Shown in pieces: positions 50,691 through 64,000 of a DNA stretch of 64,000 nucleotides. Location: contig CM022668.1 in assembly GCA_012295275.1 (NCBI GenBank), positions 16,601,891-16,665,890 of the forward strand. Reading direction: 5' to 3'. Made by a program: the position numbers and the translations under genes. Position 1 is the first letter of the stretch. Each line of letters opens with the position of its first letter. Below the pieces are notes generated by a model. It was not told where the DNA came from. It saw nothing but the letters and a program-made list of their open reading frames with translations, and did no database searches. This stretch comes from Chrysomallon squamiferum. Its lineage: Eukaryota; Mollusca; Gastropoda; Neomphalida; Peltospiridae.

Positions 50691-51177
50691 GTGTGTGCTA
50701 TATCATTTATGATTTCTTCAGAAAGAAGAAAACTTTGCTAACAACCAATTTTGATTATCCTGAAAGCATATCTTCATAGTAAGTGTGGATCCACACAGCA
50801 AACGTACTCGTCTATTTCAGTTTTATAAACTTCACAGTGAATGTGCTTTGATGCAAAAGGGCAGCTGGTTCTAACTATTCCTGTTGTTAACATATAATTA
50901 TTATCACATGTGACCTTGCATTATGAAATCAGTCTTATTTTAAATCTCATATTAATTGTGTATAGGAATTATCTATGGTTTGTACTGTATTGTAAGACTT
51001 AAGTTTTAGTACAAAACTAAAGTTCAATCCAGCTCCGACATAAATTAAGTTATTGAGCATAAAAATAACAAAGTATATTCTATTCTCTACCTATATTGTG
51101 AACACGACTACTTTCCTTCAAATCAAACATCTAACTATCTACCCCTGTAATCTTCTAACATGCAACCATCTAATAAT
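50691..51177. other. Unique AT-rich non-coding
   Basis: Nothing recognisable apart from CTAAC words near the next array. Confidence 0.5.
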
Positions 51178-51512
51178 GTAACCATTTAACCTTCTAACCA
51201 TCTAACATTCTAACCATTTAACATTCTAACCATGTAACATTCTAACCATCTAACATTCTAACCATCTAACATTCTAACCATTTAACATTCTAACCATCTA
51301 ACATTCTAACCATTTAACATTCTAACCATTTAACATTCTAACCATCTAACATTCTAACCATTTAACATTCTAACCATTTAACATTCTAACCATCTAACAT
51401 TCTAACCAACTAACATTCTAACCATCTAACATTCTAACCATTTAACATTCTAACCATCTAACATTCTAACCATTTAACATTCTAACCATTTAACATTCTA
51501 ACCATCTAACCA
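51178..51512. repeat. 16-bp minisatellite, ~21 copies
   Basis: The unit is ATTCTAACCATCTAAC with a CAT(C/T)TAAC alternation. Almost no other variation, so it is young or well homogenised. Confidence 0.96.
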
Positions 51513-51875
51513 TTATTATTATTATCTGAAAATAATTCGTTTCATTTTTATCACGCGTTAATTTATTATCATTATTACGGTAACTAAAGTAGACTTCTTT
51601 TAATTATTTTAGTATAGAAACTAGAGCCGCATCACATGAATATATTTTGTACATTGTGAATGTATTCATCTGTATTAATTAACGTAATTATTATTATCAT
51701 TTGTCTTGTTGTTTTTTTTCATAATTAATCAATGCAGACAGTCTTCAGTACATACATGTGCTAGAAATCTCACCATTTGTATCTTCTTATAATTATCATC
51801 AGATGTAAGCTTGCACAGTGAAATACTTCTATTTTAGGCTCTGACTAGGTGCACAGACAGAAAATTATCTCTCGT

Positions 51876-51879
<4 letters not shown>
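51513..51879. other. Unique AT-rich non-coding
   Basis: No gene or array. Confidence 0.5.

Positions 51880-51970
<91 letters not shown>
51880..51970. repeat. (CT)n-(CA)n compound
   Basis: About 23 CT units directly followed by about 20 CA units. Confidence 0.97.
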
Positions 51971-52418
51971 AACAGACAAAAACGCACACACTAAGACTTC
52001 CTAAATTACAGTGTACGCTGTTTCATTACGTCTCTGCTGTTATTACGGGTTAAAACGAGGCTTACGTCTCTACTCTTATTACGCGTTAAAACGAGGCTAA
52101 CAAATAAGAAAATTTGTCAATACAACACTGTCAGTGTTTAGATCAATACACGAGAAATTAGGCAAATTACACACAGTGATCTGTTAAACTTTATTAAAAA
52201 GACGAAATAGGAAACTGTGTCAGCAGTTTCTTATTAACTTATTTAAATTATTTCAAACAGTTTTTTCATGTCCATAATAACAGATCAATTGTTTTACTTT
52301 TTTTTCTTTTTTTTTAATATTAAAAGTATTGAAACTTAGTTTATGATACTAATAATATCATATATACGTAATTAGGTATGTGCATGTGAGAGTGATGATG
52401 ATAGAAATGATAAAAATG

Positions 52419-52471
<53 letters not shown>

Positions 52472-52729
52472 CATCATCATACGACAGTAGGAGTCTAAAA
52501 TTTAGAATTCAAATTCAGTTACTTAACAACTAAGACATATAAAAAATTATGTGTTCGAACCTTTAAACGATAACCAAGAATTTAACTTTTCAAATATATA
52601 GTATTATATTATTAAACTGTATTTAAATTAATTTAACGAATATACAGATAAATATTATGATATATTTAGATAATGTATTTAAAAAAGAAGAAAGAAAACA
52701 AGAAAGAAAAAAAAAGGTTTATGAAAACG
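51971..52729. other. Unique AT-rich with (AAT)n
   Basis: A ~45-bp phrase (CGTCTCTRCTSTTATTACG) is duplicated near 52028 and 52064. (AAT)n lies at 52421-52470 and a SINE-like fragment at 52515-52565. No gene. Confidence 0.55.
52515..52565 (+). mobile_element. tRNA-like SINE remnant
   Basis: CAGTTACTTAACAACTAAGAC resembles an A-box region and GTGTTCGAACC (52551-52561) is a good B-box at tRNA-like spacing. The rest is too eroded to fold. Confidence 0.35.
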
Positions 52730-54293
<1,564 letters not shown>

Positions 54294-54346
54294 TAGAAAT
54301 GAAACCCGCTGTCATTATTCAATACACTACACTTTTCGACTAGCAG
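54294..54346 (-). mobile_element. tRNA-like SINE remnant
   Basis: On the minus strand CTAGTCGAAAAGTGTAGTG precedes GCGGGTTTCATTTC, in the positions of A-box and B-box regions. The match is imperfect. Confidence 0.35.
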
Positions 54347-54897
54347 AAAGAAATATTTAGTAAGACCATTTCCATAGACAGGAAAGCATATGCGAACTGA
54401 CGTAGCTGAATACAATATGGGGCATTGTTTGGAATGGAAACTAGACCAGACATCTCTAAGAAGAAAACGATTCTGTGACAGTCGTATTCTATATAAAACT
54501 CTCTTAGCAAACCATCTTGTTTCTGCCACGTCGTTCACGTATTACTGGTGAAAATAAAGCAGTGTTGAAGAACGACAAGACCCTGATAAGCATGAGAATT
54601 TAATTTGGGTCTGGTTGCCGTCGTTTCATTAAAATATCTCCCTCGCTGTTGACTTTGTCAGCCGCTTCTCCAGTAAGCACCTAATCAAAGCCTGGCCAGT
54701 CTGCTTATCTCCTTACAGTGAGACCGCGCCTGCCCAATCAGTGACAGTGTAAGTTTGTTCAACGTATACTACATCACTTACTAATCACTTGTACTTCCTA
54801 GCCTCACCTTCCCATACATTGTCATTTGTCACACCAGCATCGGTATAATTATGTACATGTACACTGTATAGTATGTGTGTGCATTTTCTGTGTGTGT
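54347..54897. other. Unique island at 54,570-54,770
   Basis: Non-repetitive and among the GC-richest unique parts. It contains AATCAAAG (TCF-type) at 54683-54690, TTATCT GATA-type words, TTTGTCAGC, and CCAATCA (CCAAT-type) near 54735. A candidate conserved regulatory element. Confidence 0.4.
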
Positions 54898-54966
54898 ATA
54901 CATACATACATACATACATACATACATACATACATACATACATACATACATACATACATACATACA

Positions 54967-54997
<31 letters not shown>

Positions 54998-55292
54998 GCA
55001 TTCATACATACACACAAACAAATATACATAAAAAGATACATACATACATACATAAATACATACACACATACATACGTACATGCATACATACATACGTACA
55101 TACATACATACATACATACGTACATGCATACATACATACGTACGTACATACATACATACACACATACATACACACACAAACATACATACGTACATACATA
55201 CACACACACACACATCCATACACACATACGTACGTACATACATACATACATACATACATACATACATACATACATACATACATACATACATG
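54898..55292. repeat. (ATAC)n microsatellite, ~395 bp
   Basis: The longest tetranucleotide tract here. It is pure at both ends with CACA, ATAA and ACGT variants in the middle. Every frame stays open on both strands (IHTY or YVCM strings), so frames of over 160 codons have no coding meaning. Confidence 0.97.
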
Positions 55293-55734
55293 TACAAGTC
55301 CAGACAGAGAGAATTAAATTCAAGAAGAAAAATTATTTCTGTCTTCTAAAATCTATTTAATACAGATATGAATATAAAATTTAGATTGGAAATACTATTA
55401 TTATTTCAGTGCTGACATACTGTTTGAGTGTGATTTATTACATTCTGTAATTTAATATTATTCGTACAGCAAATGTAAATAAGAATTTTAAAAACAATGT
55501 ATGCCTTAATAATTAACATAAAATTTTTATGTAAACAAAAATTATTTATTTATTTATTTATATTTTTATTTATTTGTTTATTTATTTTTATTTTTATATT
55601 TATTTTTCCTTATTTGTCTTACTGACTTATTTAATAAATTAAAAGCTGAAAATTGTTGTCATTGTCTTCATCTTCACCATTATCAAAGCAACAGCGGTGT
55701 GGACATTGTCTGTTGTTGCTGCAGTATTAATGAA
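55293..55734. other. AT-rich non-coding with TTTA runs
   Basis: TTTA/TTTTTA units lie at about 55543-55610. No gene. Confidence 0.6.
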
Positions 55735-55893
55735 ACACAAACTACACGAGAGAAACAGAACTGTGTACAGTTTGTCTTGCGTTAATGAAACACAAACTGC
55801 ACGAGAGAAACAGAAATGAGTACAGTTTGTCTTGTGTTCTACACAAACTACACGACAGAAACAGAACTGTGTACAGTTTGTCTTGTGTTCTAT
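55735..55893. repeat. 51/55-bp minisatellite, 3 copies
   Basis: ACTACACGAGAGAAACAGAA-type units start near 55741, 55796 and 55847. The third copy is 4 bp shorter at the junction. Confidence 0.88.
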
Positions 55894-56250
55894 GTTTGAA
55901 CAATCTGTGTTTGTGAATATATAAAACATTTGAAAAATCTTGTTTTATGATTGTATAAAACATTTAAATAGTCGCAAATTTGTGATTGTATAAAACATTT
56001 GACGAGTTATGTTTGTGACTGTATAAAACAGGTGAACAATCATGTTTTGTGATTGTATGAACATTTGAACAATCTTGTTTTTGTGACTGTATAAAACATT
56101 TGAACAGTTATATTTTGTAATTATAACATAACGTTTGAACAATATTATTTCATAATTATATAAAATAAACATATAAATCCATCTTGTATAAATTATGAGA
56201 ACAACTGTTTCATGATTGTATAACATAAACAATGTTTGAATCATGTTTAT
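55894..56250. repeat. ~36-bp diverged minisatellite
   Basis: TGATTGTATAAAACATTTGA followed by CAATCTTGTTTT recurs about nine times with growing divergence toward the 3' end. It directly follows the 55-bp array. Confidence 0.8.
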
Positions 56251-57273
56251 TTTTACACACATCACTCTCTTGGTTTTAGAAAACGTTGTAAAGTAATTGA
56301 TTTCCAGAACGAATGAATATGTAATGACAAAATATAAAAGTGTGTAGTAAACAAAGGTAAGTATGTGAATGTCGATTTCACAGCGTTCCCTACGTGTCAG
56401 CGTTTCTTTGTTTATGATTCTTCATGCATGTCATCATAAAGAAAGAATTATACACGGCACAACTACAAGGAACAAGAACAAATATTGATTACATTTTTCA
56501 TTAATTCGATATCTCTGTGACGATTCTCATGAGTGAAAAAAAAATGAGTAACATTGTTAAAGTATTGTGAATGAAAATAAAAACTGTTAAACGAATATGA
56601 CATTCAGGTTGTTAACAAGCTCTATGATTGATTTTTCTCACTAACATTATAATCTATAAAACGTATTGTTCTGGAAACCACTGACAAATGATAGAAAGCT
56701 GAGCTCGATATTTCCCTCAGTTTAGTTAACCATGCTCAGCGATGGACGTGTGTTGTAAACTCGTTATTTTACCAATAATGGCTCTAATGAAGAAACGTCG
56801 AAAAGTCTGCTACAGCTCGACTTTTCTTTATACTGGTCATTTCCGTATTAACATCTGTCCGTGTTTGCGAAAATAACTGCTCAGTTATCCGAGGTTTGTC
56901 ATCAGCCGACTCGAAACTCGTTCTAACACGTGGTCTTCGTTTTGTTCCATCCAGCTGTTTTAACTTTAGCAGTGATTTAGCGTGAAATACACTGGGTTTT
57001 TTATTTGTTTATGTACGCATATATATATATTTTATTTATCTGTCTGAATATTATCTCTGTGTCTGTATTTGTATGAATGTTAAATGTTTGTTTGTGTACT
57101 GTCTAAATTTTATATTTTTCTGTCTATTTATCCGTTCTATATTTCTTTGTGTTTTTCTTAATGAATTAATAGTCCAATCAGAATTTAATCAGAATTTAAT
57201 TTATGGTAAAAAATAACGTGGATTTAGAATTAATTTTAAAATCTTTAAGAAGACGAGATTCCTCTCTACTCTG
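56251..57273. other. Unique non-coding, island at 56,690-57,000
   Basis: The island is GC-balanced and has an 8-bp perfect inverted repeat, GAAAAGTC at 56800-56807 and GACTTTTC at 56819-56826. The rest is AT-rich. No gene. Confidence 0.4.
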
Positions 57274-57530
57274 GCTGAGATGAGCAATTCTCAAACTGTT
57301 TAGTCAGTCATTACTGAGTTTTAATAACAAAATACACAGCTGAGATGAGCAATTCTCAACTGTTTAGTCAGTCATTACTGAGTTTTAATAACAAAATACA
57401 CAGCTGAGATGAGCAATTCTCAAACTGTTTAGTCAGTCACTACTGAGTCGTAATAACAAAATACACAGCTGAGATGAGAAATTCTCAAACTGTTTAGTCA
57501 GTCACTACTGAGTCGTAATAACAAAATGTC
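57274..57530. repeat. 65-bp minisatellite, 4 copies
   Basis: GCTGAGATGAG starts at 57274, 57339, 57403 and 57468. Each unit contains a near-palindrome, GAGATGAGCAATTCTC, and the phrase TAGTCAGTCA. Copies 1-2 and copies 3-4 share sub-variants (GAGTTTTAATAA versus GAGTCGTAATAA). Confidence 0.95.
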
Positions 57531-58384
57531 ACTGTATTTTAAAACGATTATTTTACTCCTTCTGTAGTTTTATTTACCCCAGAATAAATTCATTCACCAA
57601 TTTCAAAAATACAACACTAAGAGTCTGAGATTAAAACTAGCAACTATAGCTTTTATTTATAGTCTGTTATTAATTAATTACTTATATAAATTCTATTTCT
57701 TCTGAACAATTTATAATTCTTTACAAAAGTCAAAAATAAAATGAGACAAATATGTTTGTGGTTCTTCAAGCTGATTGTTACAACAGTATGGAAACATGAT
57801 GACACGGGCGTTTAGACTGTGAATTGCACAGAGCTGCGTTTGATCAGCCTAACATTGGCTTTCAGCCGACAGCCCACGATTCACACATCACATACACCGG
57901 TCACGTGATTTCCTTGCAATTAACTTTAATTTAAATAAGTATCATCGACAAAACAGGAAAATTCATGTCCAGCAGGAACTACGTGGCGCAGAATGAGTCG
58001 CAGTTACATCATGAGGAAGTAAGTAAAGAAAAGTTAAACTGTTTCAAGTGTTGTAAAACGTGATGTGCGTTTTAGAAAGAAAGAAAAAAACGAGTTTATA
58101 ATAGCAGAATCGTCACTGATATATCGAAAATGACGATCCATAAAATAATGCAGTTATTACTTAATAATAAACAAAGAAAACAAATAAAATACATATCAAT
58201 GCTGACAGTAGCAACAAAAACAACAAAATAACACCAGCTAAAACAACAAAAACAGTGTCAGTAACAATAACGATAAATAAATAAACTAAAACAAGATAAT
58301 TATGAAAAGGAAAAAAGCCGGAATTTAATAAGTGAAAGAGAGATAAATAATGAAAATATATGTTTTTATAGATTATATATACGT
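57531..58384. other. Unique island at 57,770-58,060
   Basis: Non-repetitive and GC-balanced, with GATCAGCC, TCACGTGATT (near 57901) and TTGCAATTAACTTTAATT words. A weak tRNA-like fragment lies at 57620-57675. The 58160-58320 part is A-rich and AACAAC-rich. Confidence 0.4.
57620..57675 (-). mobile_element. Possible tRNA-like SINE remnant
   Basis: On the minus strand AGTTTTAATCTC sits where a B-box would be, about 35 bases after an A-rich possible A-box. The resemblance is weak. Confidence 0.2.
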
Positions 58385-58757
58385 GTATACGTTTGTTGTA
58401 AACCAAACTGCACTGTCTGTGTAACTCCACACATAGTTAAACTGTAGACAGTAAGGACAGTAAAGTCACATAATAACGTATACGTTTGTTGTAAACTAAA
58501 CTGCACTGTCTGTGTAACTCCACACATAGTTAAACTGTAGACAGTAAGGACAGTAAAGTCACATAATAACGTATACGTTTGTTGTAAACTAAACTGCACT
58601 GTCTGTGTAACTCCACACATAGTTAAACTGTAGACAGTAAGGACAGTAAAGTCACATAATAACGTATACGTTTGTTGTAAACCAAACTGCACTGTCTGTG
58701 TAACTCCACACATAGTTAAACTGTAGACAGTATGGACAGTAAACTCACATAATAACG
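58385..58757. repeat. 93-bp minisatellite, 4 copies
   Basis: GTATACGTTTGTTGTAAAC starts at 58385, 58478, 58571 and 58664, exactly 93 bp apart. The copies are almost identical. Since 93 is 31 codons, a minus-strand frame of 174 codons stays open. I see no reason to call it a gene. Confidence 0.96.
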
Positions 58758-60149
<1,392 letters not shown>

Positions 60150-60425
60150 CAGAATACACACACATACACACGTACATATAAACATATATACATACATATA
60201 TAATACATTCATGCATACATACACATTACACTCACACAAACATACACACGTACACAAACATACACTCACACAAACATACAGACAGACAGAGACATACACA
60301 CACACACATTCACACACACATACACTCACACAAACATACAGACAGACAGAGACATACACACAAATACACACACATACACACACACATACACACACATACA
60401 CTCACCACAAACATACAGACAGACT
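60150..60425. repeat. (CA)n-rich ~60-75-bp higher-order repeat
   Basis: CA and ATAC units contain the marker AAACATACAGACAGAC three times, near 60271, 60331 and 60408. Confidence 0.85.
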
Positions 60426-60759
60426 GAGACATATGAAATATAAGGGGACGTTTAAAGTCAGATGTATTCATGCAAATATGACAACAATGACAACAACAAG
60501 TATACGAATAATAACAAATGTTAGAGCTAGCAGAATGTGAAGTAATGCTGTAAGGAATCGAATCATTGTTGAAAACAAAGTGGACTACTTTCATTGCTGA
60601 GTAAATTGTGCAGCTCATTAGTTGTCGGTGAAAGGTTAACTTGGTTTGCATTCATTCAGTTTAAGACAAAGTCTCAGCCACACCCATCAATGTCCTGACG
60701 AATCCAGTGTAACAGTACATAACTTTTACAGTTATTTTAAATTCATTTCTTTGTGTAAT
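60426..60759. other. Unique non-coding
   Basis: No gene or clear repeat. Confidence 0.5.
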
Positions 60760-60945
60760 TAATTGTTCAAAATTGATTATTAATTTGTATGAATAATAAT
60801 GATAAATTCATCATTAATTTGTTTCAACTATGGTTCAAAATTCATAATGTTTTGTGTAAATAATTATTCCAAATTCATCATTGCTATGTTAAAATAATCA
60901 CTCTAAATGCATCATTAATTTGTGTAAATAATTATTACAGTAATT
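60760..60945. repeat. Decayed ~60-bp repeat
   Basis: AAATTCATCATTAATTTG and TGTGTAAATAATTATT phrases recur three or four times with uneven spacing. Confidence 0.6.
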
Positions 60946-61299
60946 CAGGTAAATAAGGAAAATCGTACACAGCTCTTTAAATGTAGCGTGGCTGGCAGAG
61001 ATAATTTGAACAGTGGATGCTTTATGGTCTCACAGACTGAAGTCTATTTTCTGCTCGAGTGAAAATCTCGGTTTATGTATTAATAGTCAAAGTGAGCGTC
61101 TAACTGAGACTGAACTTGAGTCGGTCTCAGATTATGTGAAAATCACGTAAGAAGATTAAACAAATAGTGCGAAAAGACTTTAAATTGTTTTCAGTTCAAC
61201 TTAAACATTTAAATAATATAAGAAGATTAAAACAAACATTTTGAAAATACTTTTAAAAAAATGATTATTAAAAGTGGATTTGTCTGTATTGATTGGTGC
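60946..61299. other. Unique AT-rich non-coding
   Basis: No gene is seen. Confidence 0.5.
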
Positions 61300-62160
61300 G
61301 GGTGTCTAGTTCTTTAGATGTTTTAAGTTATGGAGAAACGGTTGAAAATGGGTAAATTAAGATGTGATATTGTTGTAGCTAATCTGTTATACATTTATTT
61401 CTGGTATGTTTTGCAGAGATTGGGGATGATATAATATTTGTGTGTGACTGACTTGTCGAATTTGTTGTACTTATGAAACAAAAGAAGACAAATTGCAGAT
61501 AAATAAAGATATGATATTATCGTACACAATTACGTTTGATAGATATAGGCAAACTGAACTGTGATATAAGATGAATGTATGATGGGCTTAATCAAGTTGT
61601 TTAGACTTATAAAACCAAGAAACCTAACAGCAGATAAATTAAGATGTAACATTAGTGTATAGATCAGTCATGGACAAACTGCGGTTTTCTGAGTGGCCCG
61701 CCTAATTTCACAAGGAAAATAACGTTAATTCAGATTTTATAAAATGAGTCTGTTTTGTGTCTACTAATATACTTAAACACATGTAATTTTTTTTATTATA
61801 ACAGTTCCTGAAGTAAATGAAAATGAAAAATATCTTTAAATAAACTCTACGTAAAAACACAAAATCGCCTAAGGATAAGACATGTCTCGTGTGGCCCATG
61901 TCTGATCTATATTGTTGTAGACGTGTATTCTGGAGTCAGAGACGCTGGCAGATTAAATAATATAAATAGCTAGTTTTCAGACTTATATAATAAGATAACT
62001 TCATCGGCATACATGCGAAGGTGTACTGTTACTAAACATATAGTTACAAAGTTTTCAGCTGCATAAATAGAAACTAGCAGATTAAACATTATTTCTTTAG
62101 ACTTATAAAACAAAACAAAAGTATTTGCATACAAATTTTAGTATTTTTTAGTAGTTTAAA
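61300..62160. repeat. Decayed long-period repeat
   Basis: TTTAGACTTATAAAAC followed by AGCAGATTAAA and a GATATGATATT/GATGTAACATTA phrase recurs four to six times across about 860 bp at irregular 90-130-bp spacing. An old, strongly diverged tandem array. Confidence 0.5.
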
Positions 62161-62660
62161 AGGATTTAACGTTAATATCAAGTGTGATCCATTTGTCCAG
62201 TTCGTCTGACTTAGAGAACAAAGAACAACACGTCGGTTATCTCTGCTGTAGATCTGTGTTTAGATTTCCAAGACACAATTAACAGCAGACGCCAGCCTAT
62301 TGTAGGATACACACAGATCGAAACACTCAATCTAAATTGAAATCTGTGAATAAATCAGGTTTCCTCAGTCAAGAAAATACACCGCAACAGTTTAACCGCA
62401 GAACTAAGCAGCCGAAATTTCGTTATTTCCTCCACTTAGCAGAGAACACGGCGTCCCGATGAAGTCATCAATTTTACTGGACAATAAAAATGATTTGATT
62501 CGATCGGCTGGGATCGGAAGCGGGGAGAAACCGACACCCATAATGACTGATTACACGCAACGGTAACTGACACGGAACTTGACGTTAGATAAGATTTGTT
62601 TTCGGGACTGCTCGTTAATTTCCGCCTGCTGTTTGCGTACATTTGTGTCTAAATGAGCAA
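62161..62660. other. Unique island at 62,390-62,640
   Basis: Non-repetitive and GC-balanced with CAATAAAAATGATTTGAT, TGATTACA and GATCGG words. A 68-codon minus-strand frame (62436-62642) has mixed composition but no domain. A candidate conserved element. Confidence 0.38.
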
Positions 62661-63107
62661 AGTCCTAAAAAAAGGAAAGAATTAAAATAATAACATTATT
62701 AGAAATTTAATTTTAAAATCTCTAAAGCTTTAAATTACTATTTAATATAAATCATTTATTAAATTGTTGTTTGACACTCGTGCAGATAAAATTTGTATAT
62801 ATGAATGCATATATTTATATATGTGTCTGTATGTGTGTGTGCATGTGTCTATGCGTGTGTGTATGTATGTGTATGTATGCATGTATGCATTTATGTATGT
62901 ATGTGTATGTATGTAGGTAGACTGGAAGATATGTATTTGTTGTATAATATAATTATTTTGAATATATGTTGAAGAAATATCTATTAATTATTTATTTTTC
63001 AGCATAAATCCTTTTCATTTAGAAAGACATCATCTTTGTTTTCCCTCCTCTTAATTCTCCTCCCTGATCCCACATACAAATGTATAATAATTATTAAGAA
63101 TTGAATA
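62661..63107. repeat. AT-rich with (TATG)n at 62,800-62,925
   Basis: TG and TATG units make up the 62800-62925 stretch. The flanks are AT-rich with nothing else. Confidence 0.8.

Positions 63108-63146
<39 letters not shown>
63108..63146. repeat. Poly-T run
   Basis: About 37 T in a row. It could be the reversed tail of a minus-strand retroposon, but no adjacent body is recognised. Confidence 0.95.
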
Positions 63147-64000
63147 CTTCTGAAAGCTCATGGGTTAAGGTTTATTGGAAAATTCTAGAAATAGCCCACA
63201 AAGAAACTCATTAAGTTAAAGAAAAGAAAATTAGTCTGTACAAACACGAGACATAATTGAAACCATGGTAATAGAGGAGAGATGACTGGCCAGACCGTGA
63301 TGCCGCACTAATTGCAGGTAGAATTTAATAACAGAATAACGATCTGAACTTAGAGCGTCTTGAAAAGACGGTACCAGTATATTTTCTAAACACGAGAAAG
63401 AGGAATATGTTTGTTTTATAACGTTATTAGTTATTTGTTACGAATGTATACAGGAGTTCTATTAAATGAATAACTGAGACAAAATTTCGTTTAACAATAA
63501 AACGAAATAAAACCAAAAAGATCATTTTACCGTTTTGTCTATCATATACAGATAATATTGAAAGAATGAAATACTCTGCCTAATAGAGACGATTTGTTTT
63601 TGTCATAAAAAATACAAATTTCATTTACTTTATCTTAATGCTTGTTCTGTTGTTGTTGTTGTGGTTGTTGTGGTTATTAATTCTTTAATTTGGTGTTTCT
63701 TTTTTGTTTTGTTGTTCGTCTGTTATCGTTCTTTCTGTTTTTATTTATTATCTTTGATTAGATGTTTTAATTTATTATTATTATTATTCCTTTTTAGCCG
63801 TTTTAATATTTGTTGTGGTGGTAGGCTGGGTACATATTTTTCAAGTAATACGATGAATATCTGTTTATTTATGAAATTATCTATTTAAATATATAGCTGT
63901 GTCTTTATCTAGATTTATCTGTCTACAGACAGACAGACAGCTAGACAGACAGATGGATGGATGGGTAGAGAATCAGGGTGAGACAAGCATACAGGAAGAA
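63147..64000. other. AT-rich non-coding with short repeats
   Basis: GTT units at 63645-63675 and CAGA/GGAT units at 63923-63965. A T-rich plus-strand frame at 63661-63888 has no coding features. Confidence 0.55.

Noticed and set aside
54785-55360. Several 160-170-codon frames on both strands
   Set aside because: All are translations of one (ATAC)n tract. Complementary frames being open at the same time shows the absence of coding constraint.

Overview
This is eukaryotic, AT-rich DNA that is almost entirely non-coding. It is packed with simple repeats: (GA)n, (ATT)n, (AGT)n, (TATG)n/(ATAC)n, (TTTA)n and (CA)n tracts of 50 to 400 bp, many minisatellites with units of 12 to 93 bp, and scattered worn tRNA-derived (SINE-like) fragments. 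There are no prokaryotic gene arrays, no rRNA, no intact tRNA, no CRISPR array, and no reverse transcriptase, transposase or integrase. The repeat mix and gene sparsity fit a lophotrochozoan animal, and a mollusc, perhaps a cephalopod, is my best guess. That taxonomic call is inference from repeat style only.

Most long open frames in the window are artefacts. They are microsatellites read as homopolymers or dipeptides (poly-N, poly-L, SLSL, ERER, YVCM), or minisatellites whose unit is a multiple of three and so stays open without encoding anything. One interval stands out as a likely protein-coding exon: about 47,114 to 47,405 on the minus strand. It is locally GC-rich, has natural codon usage and amino-acid composition, and has a plausible splice donor exactly where the composition falls back to AT-rich. 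I cannot name the gene.

Layout: 0-9 kb holds compound tri- and tetranucleotide tracts, a 210-bp (ATT)n, a 42-bp minisatellite and a perfect 13-bp inverted repeat. 9-16 kb holds a decayed minisatellite, a unique GC-richer block and a 150-bp (CT)n. 16-22 kb is minisatellite-rich, with 27, 29, 9, 45, 12/15 and 12-bp units. 22-43 kb is mostly unique sequence between repeats and contains the best regulatory-looking islands, including a CTCF-like site at 33.1 kb and a DR1 nuclear-receptor-type site at 34.1 kb. 43-52 kb holds 52-bp, 38-bp, 51/52-bp and 16-bp minisatellites plus the candidate exon. 52-64 kb holds further (GA)n, (ATAC)n, 55/36-bp, 65-bp and 93-bp arrays and several unique islands.

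The unique, GC-balanced islands resemble developmental enhancers in texture, with homeodomain, TCF, POU, E-box and CRE-like words. Without an alignment to related genomes their conservation is only a hypothesis. The window reads as a gene desert or very long intron or flank, not as an operon-like functional system. The most interesting structures are the exon, the age-graded 51-bp minisatellite at 48.9-50.7 kb, the many minisatellites at different stages of decay, and the regulatory islands.
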